Shown one piece after another: positions 19,060-27,288 of a stretch of DNA of 49,128 nt. The translations under genes and the position numbers were made by a program. Source of the DNA: Deltaproteobacteria bacterium (GTDB lineage Bacteria; Desulfobacterota; Desulfobacteria; Desulfobacterales; Desulfosarcinaceae); contig JAHLLR010000037.1 of assembly GCA_020444075.1 (NCBI GenBank), forward strand, positions 1 to 49,128. The letters are read 5' to 3'. The number at the start of each line of letters is the position of its first letter. The stretch's first letter is position 1. The notes under the pieces were generated by a model. The model worked only from the letters and a program-made list of their open reading frames with translations. It did not search any database and was not told the origin of the DNA.

Positions 19060-20346
19060 TTAGTGGAATCCGAACAACTGTGGCAACCAGAGCGTTGTGG
19101 CCGGCCAATAGGTAATGAGAAAGAGTGTGATAATCTGGGTGCCGATAAATGGCCAGATTTCGTGCACTACTGTATCGAACCTTTCACCAGCCATGCTACT
19201 GGTAATGAACAATAGACCTCCCATGGGTGGGGTGTTCATACCGATGTTCAAATTGACAAGCAGAATCAATGCAAAGTGTATAGGATCGACACCTAAAGAA
19301 ATGGCGAGCGGCGCAAGAATTGGGCTTAATAAAACAACATTGGGGATAATCTCCAATATCATGCCCATGAGCAGCAGGAAAAGATTGATGATAAAAAGCA
19401 TCAAGTATTTGTTGGTGGTCAGGCCAAGCATGCCTTCAGAAATTTCCTGTGGCAGGCTGATATCGGTAATCAGAAAACCCAGTTGACTGGCGGTCCCGAT
19501 GATTAAAAATACAACAGATGTGTGGACCATGCTAGACAGCAAAATACCTTTTAAATCCTTGATTTTTACTGTCCGATATAAAAAAAAACCGAGCAAGAAG
19601 GCATAAAGTGTAGCGAGTCCGGCGGCTTCGGTAGGGGTGCAGATTCCAAAGACAATCCCGCCAAGGATTATAATAGGGCAACCCAGCGCCGGCATGCTTC
19701 GAAATAAGCTCATGCTTACGGTTTTGACCGTCGGCCGAGTACCACGTTTGGGATAATTTCGCTTTTTTGAAATGATGGCTGTCGTTACCATGAGCATTAT
19801 CCCCATCAATATGCCGGGGATAACACCTGCCAAAAACAAGGCCGCAACCGATTCCCCCATGACATGTGCATAAATCAACATCACTAGGCTGGGAGGAATG
19901 ATGGGTCCAATTACCGAAGAGGCCGCCGTGATTGCTGCGGCAAAGGGCTTACCGTAACCATCCTTTTCCATGGCCGGAATGAGTATAGATCCTAAAGCCG
20001 CCACATCTGCCATGGCTACACCGGTGAGGCCTGCGAACAGGATTGAGGCCACGATATTAACTTGAGCCAATCCGCCCCGAATATGCCCCACCAGGGCGTG
20101 GGAAAAGTCCACCAGTGCATCGGTAATTTTGGCCTTATTCATAATATTGCCCGCCAGCATGAATAAGGGCATGGCCATGATGGTGTATGAATCGACGCCT
20201 GACACCATCTTTCGCGCAAGTATAAGCAAATATTCGGGTTCCCAAGCTATCCAGACCGCGCCGACGGATACAATTCCAAGGGTGTATCCAATGGGCACAC
20301 CAAGGGCCACCAAAAAAAGGAAAGAAGCAAGTAGTATAGGTCCCAT
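19060..20346 (-). CDS. dctM: TRAP transporter large permease, DctM subunit
   Basis: A 428-residue integral membrane protein with about 12 hydrophobic segments, the ion-coupled transport subunit of a TRAP system. Family blocks include MAMPLFMLAGNIM, LFAGLTGVAMADVAALGSILIPAM, SVIGPIIPPSLVMLIYAHV and FGICTPTEAAGLATLYAF. The C-terminal NLNIGMNTPPMGGLLFITSSM is also diagnostic. Length is normal for a stand-alone DctM. Last gene of the operon, 122 bp after dctQ. It imports an organic acid with Na+ or H+; the substrate is not known. Confidence 0.93.
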   Translation of the reverse strand: MGPILLASFLFLVALGVPIGYTLGIVSVGAVWIAWEPEYLLILARKMVSGVDSYTIMAMPLFMLAGNIMNKAKITDALVDFSHALVGHIRGGLAQVNIVASILFAGLTGVAMADVAALGSILIPAMEKDGYGKPFAAAITAASSVIGPIIPPSLVMLIYAHVMGESVAALFLAGVIPGILMGIMLMVTTAIISKKRNYPKRGTRPTVKTVSMSLFRSMPALGCPIIILGGIVFGICTPTEAAGLATLYAFLLGFFLYRTVKIKDLKGILLSSMVHTSVVFLIIGTASQLGFLITDISLPQEISEGMLGLTTNKYLMLFIINLFLLLMGMILEIIPNVVLLSPILAPLAISLGVDPIHFALILLVNLNIGMNTPPMGGLLFITSSMAGERFDTVVHEIWPFIGTQIITLFLITYWPATTLWLPQLFGFH

Positions 20347-20468
20347 ATATTTTCTCTTACTGGTTCGATATGCCTGTCAGATCATAGTGGCATTCTGATC
20401 GCGTCTGTTTTATTTATTGCTTATTCGATGAATGGCTGTTGCTTGAAAAATAACAAAATATCGTTGAG

Positions 20469-21002
20469 CTAATCGAATTCAATGTGATGCTCTCGCAACG
20501 CAAGACTTTTCCCCCAGATTCCGGAGGCGATATCCTCAATCGTCATAAGACCCAGGAAGATGATCTGCAGGATGCAAGTCAAAGGGGTGATGATGAACAC
20601 CCATACCATGTTAAAACCCATGGTTGGCGAGGTCTGAATGGAAACGAATTGACAAACTTCGATTCCTTTAATGGTCATGACCACCAGGAAAATAGTGATC
20701 AAAATTCGGCCGACAATGTCACAAAATAAGGCCACACCACTGGGAAATCTCTTCACCATCAGGGCGATGCCCACGTGCAGGCCTCTTTTAAGTGCAAGGC
20801 CAATACCCAAGCAACCGGCATAAATCATCGTATATCGCCCGAGTTCTTCGGACCAGTGGAAGGCCGCATTAAAGCCTGCACGGGAAATTATCCCCGCCAG
20901 CACCACAATCACCATTGCGGCTGTGAAAATGATTACCGCCCAATTAAGGACGGCTTCCAGTTTTTCTGATATCAGCCGAGCTGTTTCTGCAATTTTTTCC
21001 AT
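20469..21002 (-). CDS. dctQ: TRAP transporter small permease, DctQ subunit
   Basis: A 177-residue membrane protein with four helices. The DctQ signature is visible: FHWSEELGRYTMIYAGCLGIGLALKRGLHVGI. It pairs with DctM to form the membrane part of the transporter. It starts 93 bp after the dctP stop; a long stem-loop fills that gap. The coupling suggests less permease than binding protein is made. Confidence 0.9.
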   Translation of the reverse strand: MEKIAETARLISEKLEAVLNWAVIIFTAAMVIVVLAGIISRAGFNAAFHWSEELGRYTMIYAGCLGIGLALKRGLHVGIALMVKRFPSGVALFCDIVGRILITIFLVVMTIKGIEVCQFVSIQTSPTMGFNMVWVFIITPLTCILQIIFLGLMTIEDIASGIWGKSLALREHHIEFD

Positions 21003-21032
21003 GTTCTGTCCCCAGGGTTAGTAAACAGGGGG

Positions 21033-21074
21033 TATATAACGCCACGGCAATGATTCAGGCCGTGGCGTTATATA
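21033..21074 (-). other. Long perfect stem-loop between dctP and dctQ
   Basis: Perfect 16-bp arms TATATAACGCCACGGC (21033-21048) and GCCGTGGCGTTATATA (21059-21074), loop of 10 nt, no U-run after it on the minus strand. It lies 22 bp after the dctP stop. The likely roles are protection of the dctP message from 3' decay and partial attenuation before the permease genes. Confidence 0.7.
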
Positions 21075-21095
21075 GGGAATGTGTGTCTTTGATGT

Positions 21096-22121
21096 TTACT
21101 TTATTTCAGACCTAATACGGTTGACCTCCTCCAGCGCCGCATCTACGAGGTCGCTTTTGGTTTCCTTTTTAACCCATTCAACATAGGCAGGCTGGCCAAT
21201 CTTTCTGAACGCATTGATCTCATCAGCTGTGGGGTAGTAGACTTCCATACCATTTTTTTGGGCTTCTTCCGCTCCAGTGATGTTTTTGATGACAATAACA
21301 CCACGGCCAGCCCATTTTGCTTCTTCCATGGCCTCGATAATGACCTTCTGGTATTCCACCGGCAGCTTCTGGTACCATTTTTCGCTAACGAACCAGGTTA
21401 AACTGCCGTAGTAGTGCTTGAGCAGAGTGGCATATTTTTGGACTTCCCACAGTTTAGCCCAGGAAATAATACCAAAACCATTGGACTGTCCGTCAACGAC
21501 ACCGGTTTGCAGAGAAATGTAAAGCTCCTCCCACGGAATCGGCGTGGCAGAAACCCCAAGGGATTTCCAGAAAGCCAGTCTGCCAGGGTGTTCCAAATCA
21601 CGCATTTTGATGTCGCTTAAATCCGAAGGTTTTTTTACAGGATGCTTGCTGTTGGTAAGACATACAAATCCGCCACCGTCATCAGTTTGTCCGATATAGC
21701 GGAAGCCCTTCTCACGCGCAGCAGCGAATGTGTCCTTAGCAAAAGCACTGTCGTAAAATTTCCAAGCCTCCAGATGGCTGTTAAACATAAACGGGATATT
21801 CAGCGAATACAACTCGGGCACAAATTTACTGGCCGCACCCACCGATGGGCATGCGATTTGGACGGTGCCCATCTGCAACCCTTCCATAGCTTCGGTTTCT
21901 GAACCCAATTGACTGTTGGGATAAATCTTAACTTCAATATCACCACCCGTTTGCGCTTCTACGATGTTTTTAAATACGATGGCTGTAGGATAACCTGAAT
22001 CTTTATAAAGGTCTTCAGAATGTATCAAAGCGATTTTGCAGGTCCATTTTTTTGCCATTGCCACCGACCCGAAGGACACGACTAACATTGCAACACACAG
22101 GATAACCAAGTTCTTTTTCAT
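21096..22121 (-). CDS. dctP: TRAP transporter periplasmic binding protein, DctP family
   Basis: A 341-residue exported binding protein. The signal peptide MKKNLVILCVAMLVVSFGSV ends at AMAK. Family features are YPNSQLGSETEAMEGLQMGTVQ, the ligand-carboxylate Arg region DIKMRDLEHPG, and PWEELYISLQTGVVDGQSNG. DctP-type proteins bind carboxylates through this Arg, so an organic acid, amino-acid derivative or opine-like compound is expected. It follows the dehydrogenase gene by 78 bp in the same operon; its ligand may therefore be the dehydrogenase substrate (inference). Confidence 0.92.
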   Translation of the reverse strand: MKKNLVILCVAMLVVSFGSVAMAKKWTCKIALIHSEDLYKDSGYPTAIVFKNIVEAQTGGDIEVKIYPNSQLGSETEAMEGLQMGTVQIACPSVGAASKFVPELYSLNIPFMFNSHLEAWKFYDSAFAKDTFAAAREKGFRYIGQTDDGGGFVCLTNSKHPVKKPSDLSDIKMRDLEHPGRLAFWKSLGVSATPIPWEELYISLQTGVVDGQSNGFGIISWAKLWEVQKYATLLKHYYGSLTWFVSEKWYQKLPVEYQKVIIEAMEEAKWAGRGVIVIKNITGAEEAQKNGMEVYYPTADEINAFRKIGQPAYVEWVKKETKSDLVDAALEEVNRIRSEIK

Positions 22122-22199
22122 AAGTTCCTCCAGTTAATTGGTTATTAATAAAAACAACTGCCAGAATTGGGATCAAATCATTAACGAGTGATCGGTTCA

Positions 22200-23297
22200 T
22201 TAACTAACGGCATCGGACAAGCCCTTTGCATCCAGGTTGGCAAATCCGAGTTTCTCCAGCGTAAGACCGGTTGCATAAAAATCTTGCTGCAACAGGCACC
22301 CTCCAAGTGTAACGATGGCCGCGGAAATAGGTGTGGGTACGCCAATGGCCTTTCCTAAAGATGCGAACATAGCCAGTCCATTGGAAATATCCTCCACCAA
22401 GTAGCGGCTGTCGACACTTAGCGGCCCTTTTATTCTGCTAAAAACGGGACTGGTGTTGAATAGTTCTTCGTAGGGTGTATCTGGTTCATCCCGTAGGTAG
22501 CCGCGCTTGACTCGGGCCTTGCGCCCGGTCTCCAGTTCAAAACCCATCGCTTGGCCCAGAGCCATGCGTTCGCTATCAACGGCACGCATGATGTTGATGG
22601 TGTGCGAGGTTACTCCTTCTTTGTAATACCAAAACTCGCCTTTTGAATATTCAATTCGCCCGGCATTGAGGATGCAGGCACAATGGGCTTCAGGATTGCC
22701 ATTGGTCAGAAAGGTATGCCAGACATTTTTTGCAGGCTGAATACAATCGTAAATCTGCCTTGCCGCAGCCAGCAATTCTTCAGTGTCCTTTGCCGGAAAC
22801 GCCGCAAAAAATAATTCTTTAACGCGAAGGGAAAGTTCCACCCTACCTTGTTCTGGGAAGGCCCGTGTACCGTAGGCTAAAGTGTTGAGTTCTCCGATTT
22901 TATATTGTTTTTTGATTCCCATTTCTTTGGCTATTTGAAGGAATCGACATGCTCCCATGCTGCCAGCGCAGTGGATAATGATGACCTGATCCTCGTGAAC
23001 CACCGGTGCCAGAACACGTGCGAAATCCTCAATAGCAAAGGCCGGTACAGTCACCAGAATAACTTGAGCGTTTTGAATGGCCTCTTCGATATCGGTTGTC
23101 AGTAAATCCGGGATAACCGAAAAGGTCCCGGCATCTTCCTCAACCGTGATTTTTCCATTTGCTTTCAACTTCGCAATGGTATCACCAAACTGAGGCAACT
23201 CATAAAGGGCTACCTCTTTGCCTCGATTTTTCAGGTCCGCTGTTGCCGTAATGCCACCATTGCCGGCACCGAGAATCGCTACCCTCTTTACTTCCAT
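22200..23297 (-). CDS. NAD(P)-dependent opine/octopine-type dehydrogenase
   Basis: A 365-residue protein. The N-terminal Rossmann fold begins VKRVAILGAGNGGITATADLKNRG, and the C-terminal alpha-helical domain matches the octopine/nopaline dehydrogenase family (SHTINIMRAVDSERMALGQAMG and the segment with YLVEDISNGLAMFASLG). Family members interconvert an N-(carboxyalkyl) amino acid with the amino acid and an oxo acid using NAD(P). The start ATG 23297 follows GGAGG; a longer reading to 23432 would run through the promoter. First gene of the operon with dctPQM, which suggests catabolism of an imported opine-like acid. The true substrate is unknown. Confidence 0.83.
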   Translation of the reverse strand: MEVKRVAILGAGNGGITATADLKNRGKEVALYELPQFGDTIAKLKANGKITVEEDAGTFSVIPDLLTTDIEEAIQNAQVILVTVPAFAIEDFARVLAPVVHEDQVIIIHCAGSMGACRFLQIAKEMGIKKQYKIGELNTLAYGTRAFPEQGRVELSLRVKELFFAAFPAKDTEELLAAARQIYDCIQPAKNVWHTFLTNGNPEAHCACILNAGRIEYSKGEFWYYKEGVTSHTINIMRAVDSERMALGQAMGFELETGRKARVKRGYLRDEPDTPYEELFNTSPVFSRIKGPLSVDSRYLVEDISNGLAMFASLGKAIGVPTPISAAIVTLGGCLLQQDFYATGLTLEKLGFANLDAKGLSDAVS

Positions 23298-23427
23298 TAT
23301 TAGTATTCCTCCACATTTAATGATAGCTATGGACCTGCACACCGCATCAACATGCGACTGCCTTTGATCCGACAAATGAAGGGAAGCCAATGGCGCCTTG
23401 GCGAGATGTACCTTCTTCCAGTCAAAA

Positions 23428-23444
23428 TACAAACACTATGCCAA
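23428..23444 (-). promoter_or_regulatory. Sigma-54 (-24/-12) promoter of the dehydrogenase-TRAP operon
   Basis: The minus strand reads TTGGCATAGTGTTTGTA. Compared with TGGCAC-N5-TTGC, the -24 element is TGGCAT, the spacer is exactly 5 nt and the -12 element is TTGT. It lies about 130 bp before the dehydrogenase ATG. The gene just upstream encodes a sigma-54 activator, which supports the call. Confidence 0.65.
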
Positions 23445-23554
23445 GGAGATATTACTAAGAAAATGAGACACGAGATCTGGTGTATTAACAAGATGTTGAT
23501 ATGTAAATAAAACGAATGTTGTTCAAAAACTATTATTGGAGGCAGAATAGGAAG

Positions 23555-23571
23555 TGTAATTTATTTTTACA
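23555..23571. promoter_or_regulatory. Upstream activator site, palindrome copy 1
   Basis: TGTAATTTATTTTTACA: 5-bp arms TGTAA/TTACA with a 7-bp spacer. The centre is roughly 120 bp upstream of the -24 element. It is the same form as two further copies beyond it. Probably bound by the adjacent sigma-54 activator. Confidence 0.6.
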
Positions 23572-23625
23572 TTAAAAGCGGAAAGAATAAAAGCAGGTAT
23601 AATAATTACAATATATTAACTATCA

Positions 23626-23660
23626 TGTAACACTTTTTTACAATGTAATAATATTTTACA
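23626..23660. promoter_or_regulatory. Upstream activator sites, palindrome copies 2 and 3
   Basis: TGTAACACTTTTTTACA (23626-23642) and TGTAATAATATTTTACA (23644-23660) are tandem palindromes with identical arms TGTAA/TTACA and 7-bp spacers. Their centres are 18 bp apart, so they lie on nearly the same face of the helix. They sit about 190-210 bp upstream of the -24 element, a usual distance for enhancer-type sites. Confidence 0.65.
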
Positions 23661-23676
23661 TTATGATTGCCCAGCT

Positions 23677-25596
23677 TTATAGACGGAGGTTATATTTTTT
23701 TAACTTTCGATAGAGCGTGGGGCGTGTTATCCCCAGCATCTTTGAAGCACCAGCGATGTTGTGATTGGTCTTTTTCATAGTTTCCGCGATGATTCTTTTT
23801 TCAGCTTCTTCCAACAGTGAACTGCCACATGCTGCCTGATCGAAGTCCGCTTTCTCAGAGACGATTAGATCAAGGTGCTCGGGCGTAATTAGATTTTTGT
23901 CAACGAAATTGACGGCGCGTTCCACGACATTCTCCAACTCCCGGACATTTCCTGGCCAAGGGTACTGCCTTAAGATGTTTTCTGCCTCAGACGAGAATTG
24001 AACCTTTGGTTTTTTGAAGGTTTGCCGGCATCGATTTAAAATATGGTTGGCCAAAACTGTAATATCTTCTGGTCGATTGCGAAGCGGCGGGATGGGGATG
24101 GGAAAAACATTAAGTCGATAGAACAGGTCTTCACGGAAATTGCGGTTAATGACTTCCTTTTGGAGATCGACATGAGTCGCAGCAATGATGCGAACATCAA
24201 CTGAAAGAGGATTATGCTCACCGACGCGAATCACTTCCCCGGACTGAAGCACACGCAACAACTTGACTTGCATGTCGCGTGGCATATCACCAATCTCATC
24301 CAAAAACACTGTTCCGCGGTTGGCTAATTCAAATTTTCCAGGGCGGCCTCCTTTACGTGCTCCTGTGAAAGCACCCCCAGAATAACCGAAAAGTTCGCTT
24401 TCCAATAGCTCCCGAGGGATTGCACCGCAGTTTATTGCCACGAAAGGTCTATTGCTACGGTCACTCTGGTTATGGATAGCCTGGGCAAACAATTCTTTGC
24501 CGGTACCGGTTTCACCAGTAAGCATTACGGTAGATTTGCTTTGGGCGGCCTGCAGAGCCTTTTTTTTTGCCGCTTGAACAGCCTGGCTGATACCTATTAT
24601 ATCCTCGAACGTAAATTGAGCCTGGGAACCCGCCATCTCGTTGACGATTTTTCGAATCCGGTTAATCTCGTTAAAAACGATTATAAATCCGCGGACTTTC
24701 CCCATGGGTCCAAATATTGGTTTGAGAGTTGTGAGGGCTTGGACCAAAGTCCCGAGAGGATTTCGGAAAAAACACTCCTGGTCAAGATAGCGCCCTCGCG
24801 AATCCACTTCGGCATCGAGATCCAGACGGTCACGCATCAGCCGATTAACTGGCCAACCGATCGGATCTTCCCGGAGTTGGAGAATCTGTTTACCGTGCGC
24901 ATTGATCTGATTAATTGTCCCGTCGCGGTTGACGGCCATAACGCCGCTATCTATGGATTCGATGATGGCGTTCATGTAACTGTTGCGAAGCATCAATTCG
25001 CGCGATTTATGCAACAGGCTTAGTTGGCTTTCGATAGACCGTGCAGCGGTGATCATCATGCCGAGCGTGTGGGAATGAACTTGCTCGGCCCTGCCCGTGA
25101 TAACAATCACCCCCATCAATCTATCATCAATACCGAAGATAGGCGATGCGGAATTGGTATACCCTCTTCCCCGTTTACAATATGTCTGGCGTTCGGTAAT
25201 CTGAACCGGTATCTGTCTCGCATGGGATAGCGCTATGGCAGATGTACCTACATCTTTTTCTGTCCATCGATATCCTGGGCAGCAGTTAATCCGCATCAAT
25301 TCTTCTAGGAGAGCCCTGTCGCCCACCATCTGCAAAATATACCCATCACAATCAGTGATAGCCATACCGAACCCAGCACCCATAAAAAGGCTGTATAATT
25401 CCTCCATCTGTCGTGTTCCAATTTCAAAAAATTCCGGGTTATCTCTTCGGCGTTTTTCTAATTCTTCATGGCTGAGATGCGTGTGGTTCGGTGTAATTAA
25501 TTTATTTGGATCGATCCCATACTCGCGCGAACGTATATGGGATTGCTGAATTTCGATTTGTAAAACCTTGGGGTCAAATATTGTGTGTGGAGGCAT
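23677..25596 (-). CDS. Sigma-54-dependent transcriptional activator (AcoR-like)
   Basis: A 639-residue enhancer-binding protein. The N-terminal GAF-type sensor covers about residues 60-200 ([23 protein letters not shown]), as in AcoR. A PAS domain lies at about 210-320 and the AAA+ domain at about 335-560. The AAA+ domain has Walker A GETGTGKE, the sigma-54 contact loop GAFTGA, and Walker [10 protein letters not shown]. The C-terminal Fis-type helix-turn-helix is [20 protein letters not shown]. It lies immediately upstream of the dehydrogenase-TRAP operon; the gap contains a -24/-12 promoter and three palindromes. It most likely activates that operon in response to a small molecule. Confidence 0.93.
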   Translation of the reverse strand: MPPHTIFDPKVLQIEIQQSHIRSREYGIDPNKLITPNHTHLSHEELEKRRRDNPEFFEIGTRQMEELYSLFMGAGFGMAITDCDGYILQMVGDRALLEELMRINCCPGYRWTEKDVGTSAIALSHARQIPVQITERQTYCKRGRGYTNSASPIFGIDDRLMGVIVITGRAEQVHSHTLGMMITAARSIESQLSLLHKSRELMLRNSYMNAIIESIDSGVMAVNRDGTINQINAHGKQILQLREDPIGWPVNRLMRDRLDLDAEVDSRGRYLDQECFFRNPLGTLVQALTTLKPIFGPMGKVRGFIIVFNEINRIRKIVNEMAGSQAQFTFEDIIGISQAVQAAKKKALQAAQSKSTVMLTGETGTGKELFAQAIHNQSDRSNRPFVAINCGAIPRELLESELFGYSGGAFTGARKGGRPGKFELANRGTVFLDEIGDMPRDMQVKLLRVLQSGEVIRVGEHNPLSVDVRIIAATHVDLQKEVINRNFREDLFYRLNVFPIPIPPLRNRPEDITVLANHILNRCRQTFKKPKVQFSSEAENILRQYPWPGNVRELENVVERAVNFVDKNLITPEHLDLIVSEKADFDQAACGSSLLEEAEKRIIAETMKKTNHNIAGASKMLGITRPTLYRKLKKYNLRL

Positions 25597-25688
25597 AATG
25601 TATCATTGATGCTGGTATGAAAAGTATATCCTTACAGGCATCTTTATAACCTGAAAATTATACTCTTTGCCGCACAGTCAGTTTGTGA

Positions 25689-26681
25689 TCAAATACTGTT
25701 ATTGTCCACTTTTATTTGTTCTTCCGACCTATCGGTTGCCGTTGGGGGAGTTGGTGTTATCTCCGAGATGGCATCATAAAGCTGATCGGTTAGGTCGATT
25801 TCCACCGCCCGTAAGCAATCTTCGAGTTGCTTGACACTTCGGGCGCCGATAATTGGTGCTGTGACTGCTTTGTTCCTGCTGACCCATGCCACGGCTAAAC
25901 TAACCGGATGGTACCCTGCTTCCATGGCGAACGCATAAAAGTGCTTTGCAGCGTCAAACATCCATCGATCACGGTACCGTTTCTGATACCTGTGGTCGGT
26001 GGTCAGTCTGCCTTCCCCCGTCGTGTGAACTTTGCCGTATTTCCCGGCCAACAGGCCCGCACCAATAGGGCTATATGTAATGACACCGAGGTTTTCAGCC
26101 TTGGCCATTGGCAAAATTTCCACCTCCGCCTGGCGTTTAACCAAATTGTACATGGGTTGAATGCAGTCGATCGGGGCCCAGTCGTGCTGGGTAGCCAATC
26201 CGCAGGCTTTCATGGTTTGCCAGGCGGAAAAGTTGCTGACGCCGAGATAACGCACCTTGCCCTGGGCAACCATATCATTCAAAGCGCGTAGAGAGACCTC
26301 TAACGGCGTATAATTATCGAATTTGTGCAGAAAAAAGATATCAACATAATCAGTTTTTAGTCGCTTTAAGCTGGCCTCTATGGATTGAATAATGTTGCGC
26401 CGTGAACCACCCTGAGAGTGAATCTCGGAACCAAACGGCGACCCACATTTTGTAGTGATGATAAGCTGCTGTCGGTGATCGGCTATCAATTCCCCCAAAA
26501 TGGTTTCTGCGATTCCGTCACCGTAAACATTTGCACAGTCAAAAAAATTGATGCCGCTATCCAGACAGCGCTTGAAAATTGCTTCAGATGCAGACTTGTC
26601 TGCTTCGCGGCCAAATGTCATCGTTCCCATGCAGAGTTGCGAGACCCGGATACCTGTATTGCCTAAAAGTCCATATTTCAT
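25689..26681 (-). CDS. Aldo/keto reductase
   Basis: A 330-residue NADPH-dependent oxidoreductase. The catalytic tetrad can be seen: Asp and Tyr in FFDCANVYGDG, Lys in IITTKCG and His in IFFLHKFD. Further family blocks are LGVSNFSAWQ, VITYSPIGAGLLAGKYG and IIGARSVKQLEDCL. It lies 92 bp upstream of the activator gene on the same strand, so it may share its transcript. A link to the opine-type pathway is possible but not proven. Confidence 0.9.
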   Translation of the reverse strand: MKYGLLGNTGIRVSQLCMGTMTFGREADKSASEAIFKRCLDSGINFFDCANVYGDGIAETILGELIADHRQQLIITTKCGSPFGSEIHSQGGSRRNIIQSIEASLKRLKTDYVDIFFLHKFDNYTPLEVSLRALNDMVAQGKVRYLGVSNFSAWQTMKACGLATQHDWAPIDCIQPMYNLVKRQAEVEILPMAKAENLGVITYSPIGAGLLAGKYGKVHTTGEGRLTTDHRYQKRYRDRWMFDAAKHFYAFAMEAGYHPVSLAVAWVSRNKAVTAPIIGARSVKQLEDCLRAVEIDLTDQLYDAISEITPTPPTATDRSEEQIKVDNNSI

Positions 26682-26998
26682 AGCGTCTGCCTAAAAATTG
26701 ATAAATATGATTTTACATTCAAAGAAACGGTGCTTTGTTAAAAATTATGAGAAGTCCCACATATTGTGATTCGCCTTCGATTAAAAGGCTCCAGATAAAG
26801 ATAACAACCAGGCTGATTAAATAACAGATACCATTATTCGATACAATATCGTCAAGTTTTCTTATTTTTTTACCAGCTTGGTAAATCAGGCCGTGGATCA
26901 GAAAAATTGTCTTGCGTGATAGGTCAGAACCCGCAACTCAGGAGGATTGCATATAGGAGTGGATCCTGATCTGAAAATCCAAGTTTGCTCAGTGTCTT
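26682..26998. other. AT-rich junction between the metabolic island and the phage-like element
   Basis: 317 bp with no credible reading frame. It contains an imperfect palindrome TTTACC-agctt-GGTAAA near 26869-26885. This is where phage-type genes abruptly begin, so a left attachment site or a deletion scar is expected here. I could not find a clear direct repeat shared with the region after the integrase. Confidence 0.4.
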
Positions 26999-27205
26999 TC
27001 ATGATTTTTTCACCTCCCGGCCACTTCCGAGTGTCAAATCCTGAAAATACCGGTCCAGGTTGTCGGTATGGGCATAATAGCGGTTGTCGATGATGCGCAC
27101 CGGCAGTCCCCGTTTGACGAATTTCATGACCGTCATTTCGGTCATCTGCAGGTAATCCATGATCGCCTGCTTGCCGATCAGAATTTTATTGGAGCTGGCT
27201 ATCAT
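26999..27205 (-). CDS. Small helix-turn-helix protein downstream of terminase
   Basis: A 68-residue protein. IGKQAIMDYLQMTEMTVMKFVKRGLPVRIIDNRYYAHTDNLDRYF has the layout of a MerR/excisionase-type winged helix: a helix-turn-helix followed by a short beta wing. Small proteins of this type serve as excisionases or terminase small subunits. It is the last phage-type gene at the left end of the element, separated from the terminase by a hairpin. The head-tail joining protein expected after a GpA-type terminase is also about 68 residues long, but the sequence does not resemble it. Confidence 0.6.
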   Translation of the reverse strand: MIASSNKILIGKQAIMDYLQMTEMTVMKFVKRGLPVRIIDNRYYAHTDNLDRYFQDLTLGSGREVKKS

Positions 27206-27233
27206 TCTAATCCACCCTGATGTTCAGTTGATG

Positions 27234-27275
27234 CGGCCCGGAGAAGGCGATTCTTGCATTCCGGGCCGTCTTTTT
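27234..27275 (+). terminator. Hairpin with T-run between terminase and the small HTH gene
   Basis: Arms CGGCCCGGA and TCCGGGCCG enclose a 17-nt loop, followed by TCTTTTT on the plus strand. As an intrinsic terminator it faces rightward, opposite to the genes beside it, so it could protect the element from outside transcription. On the minus strand it is a plain hairpin after the terminase stop. Confidence 0.55.
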
Positions 27276-27288
27276 CATAGCGCCTGAC

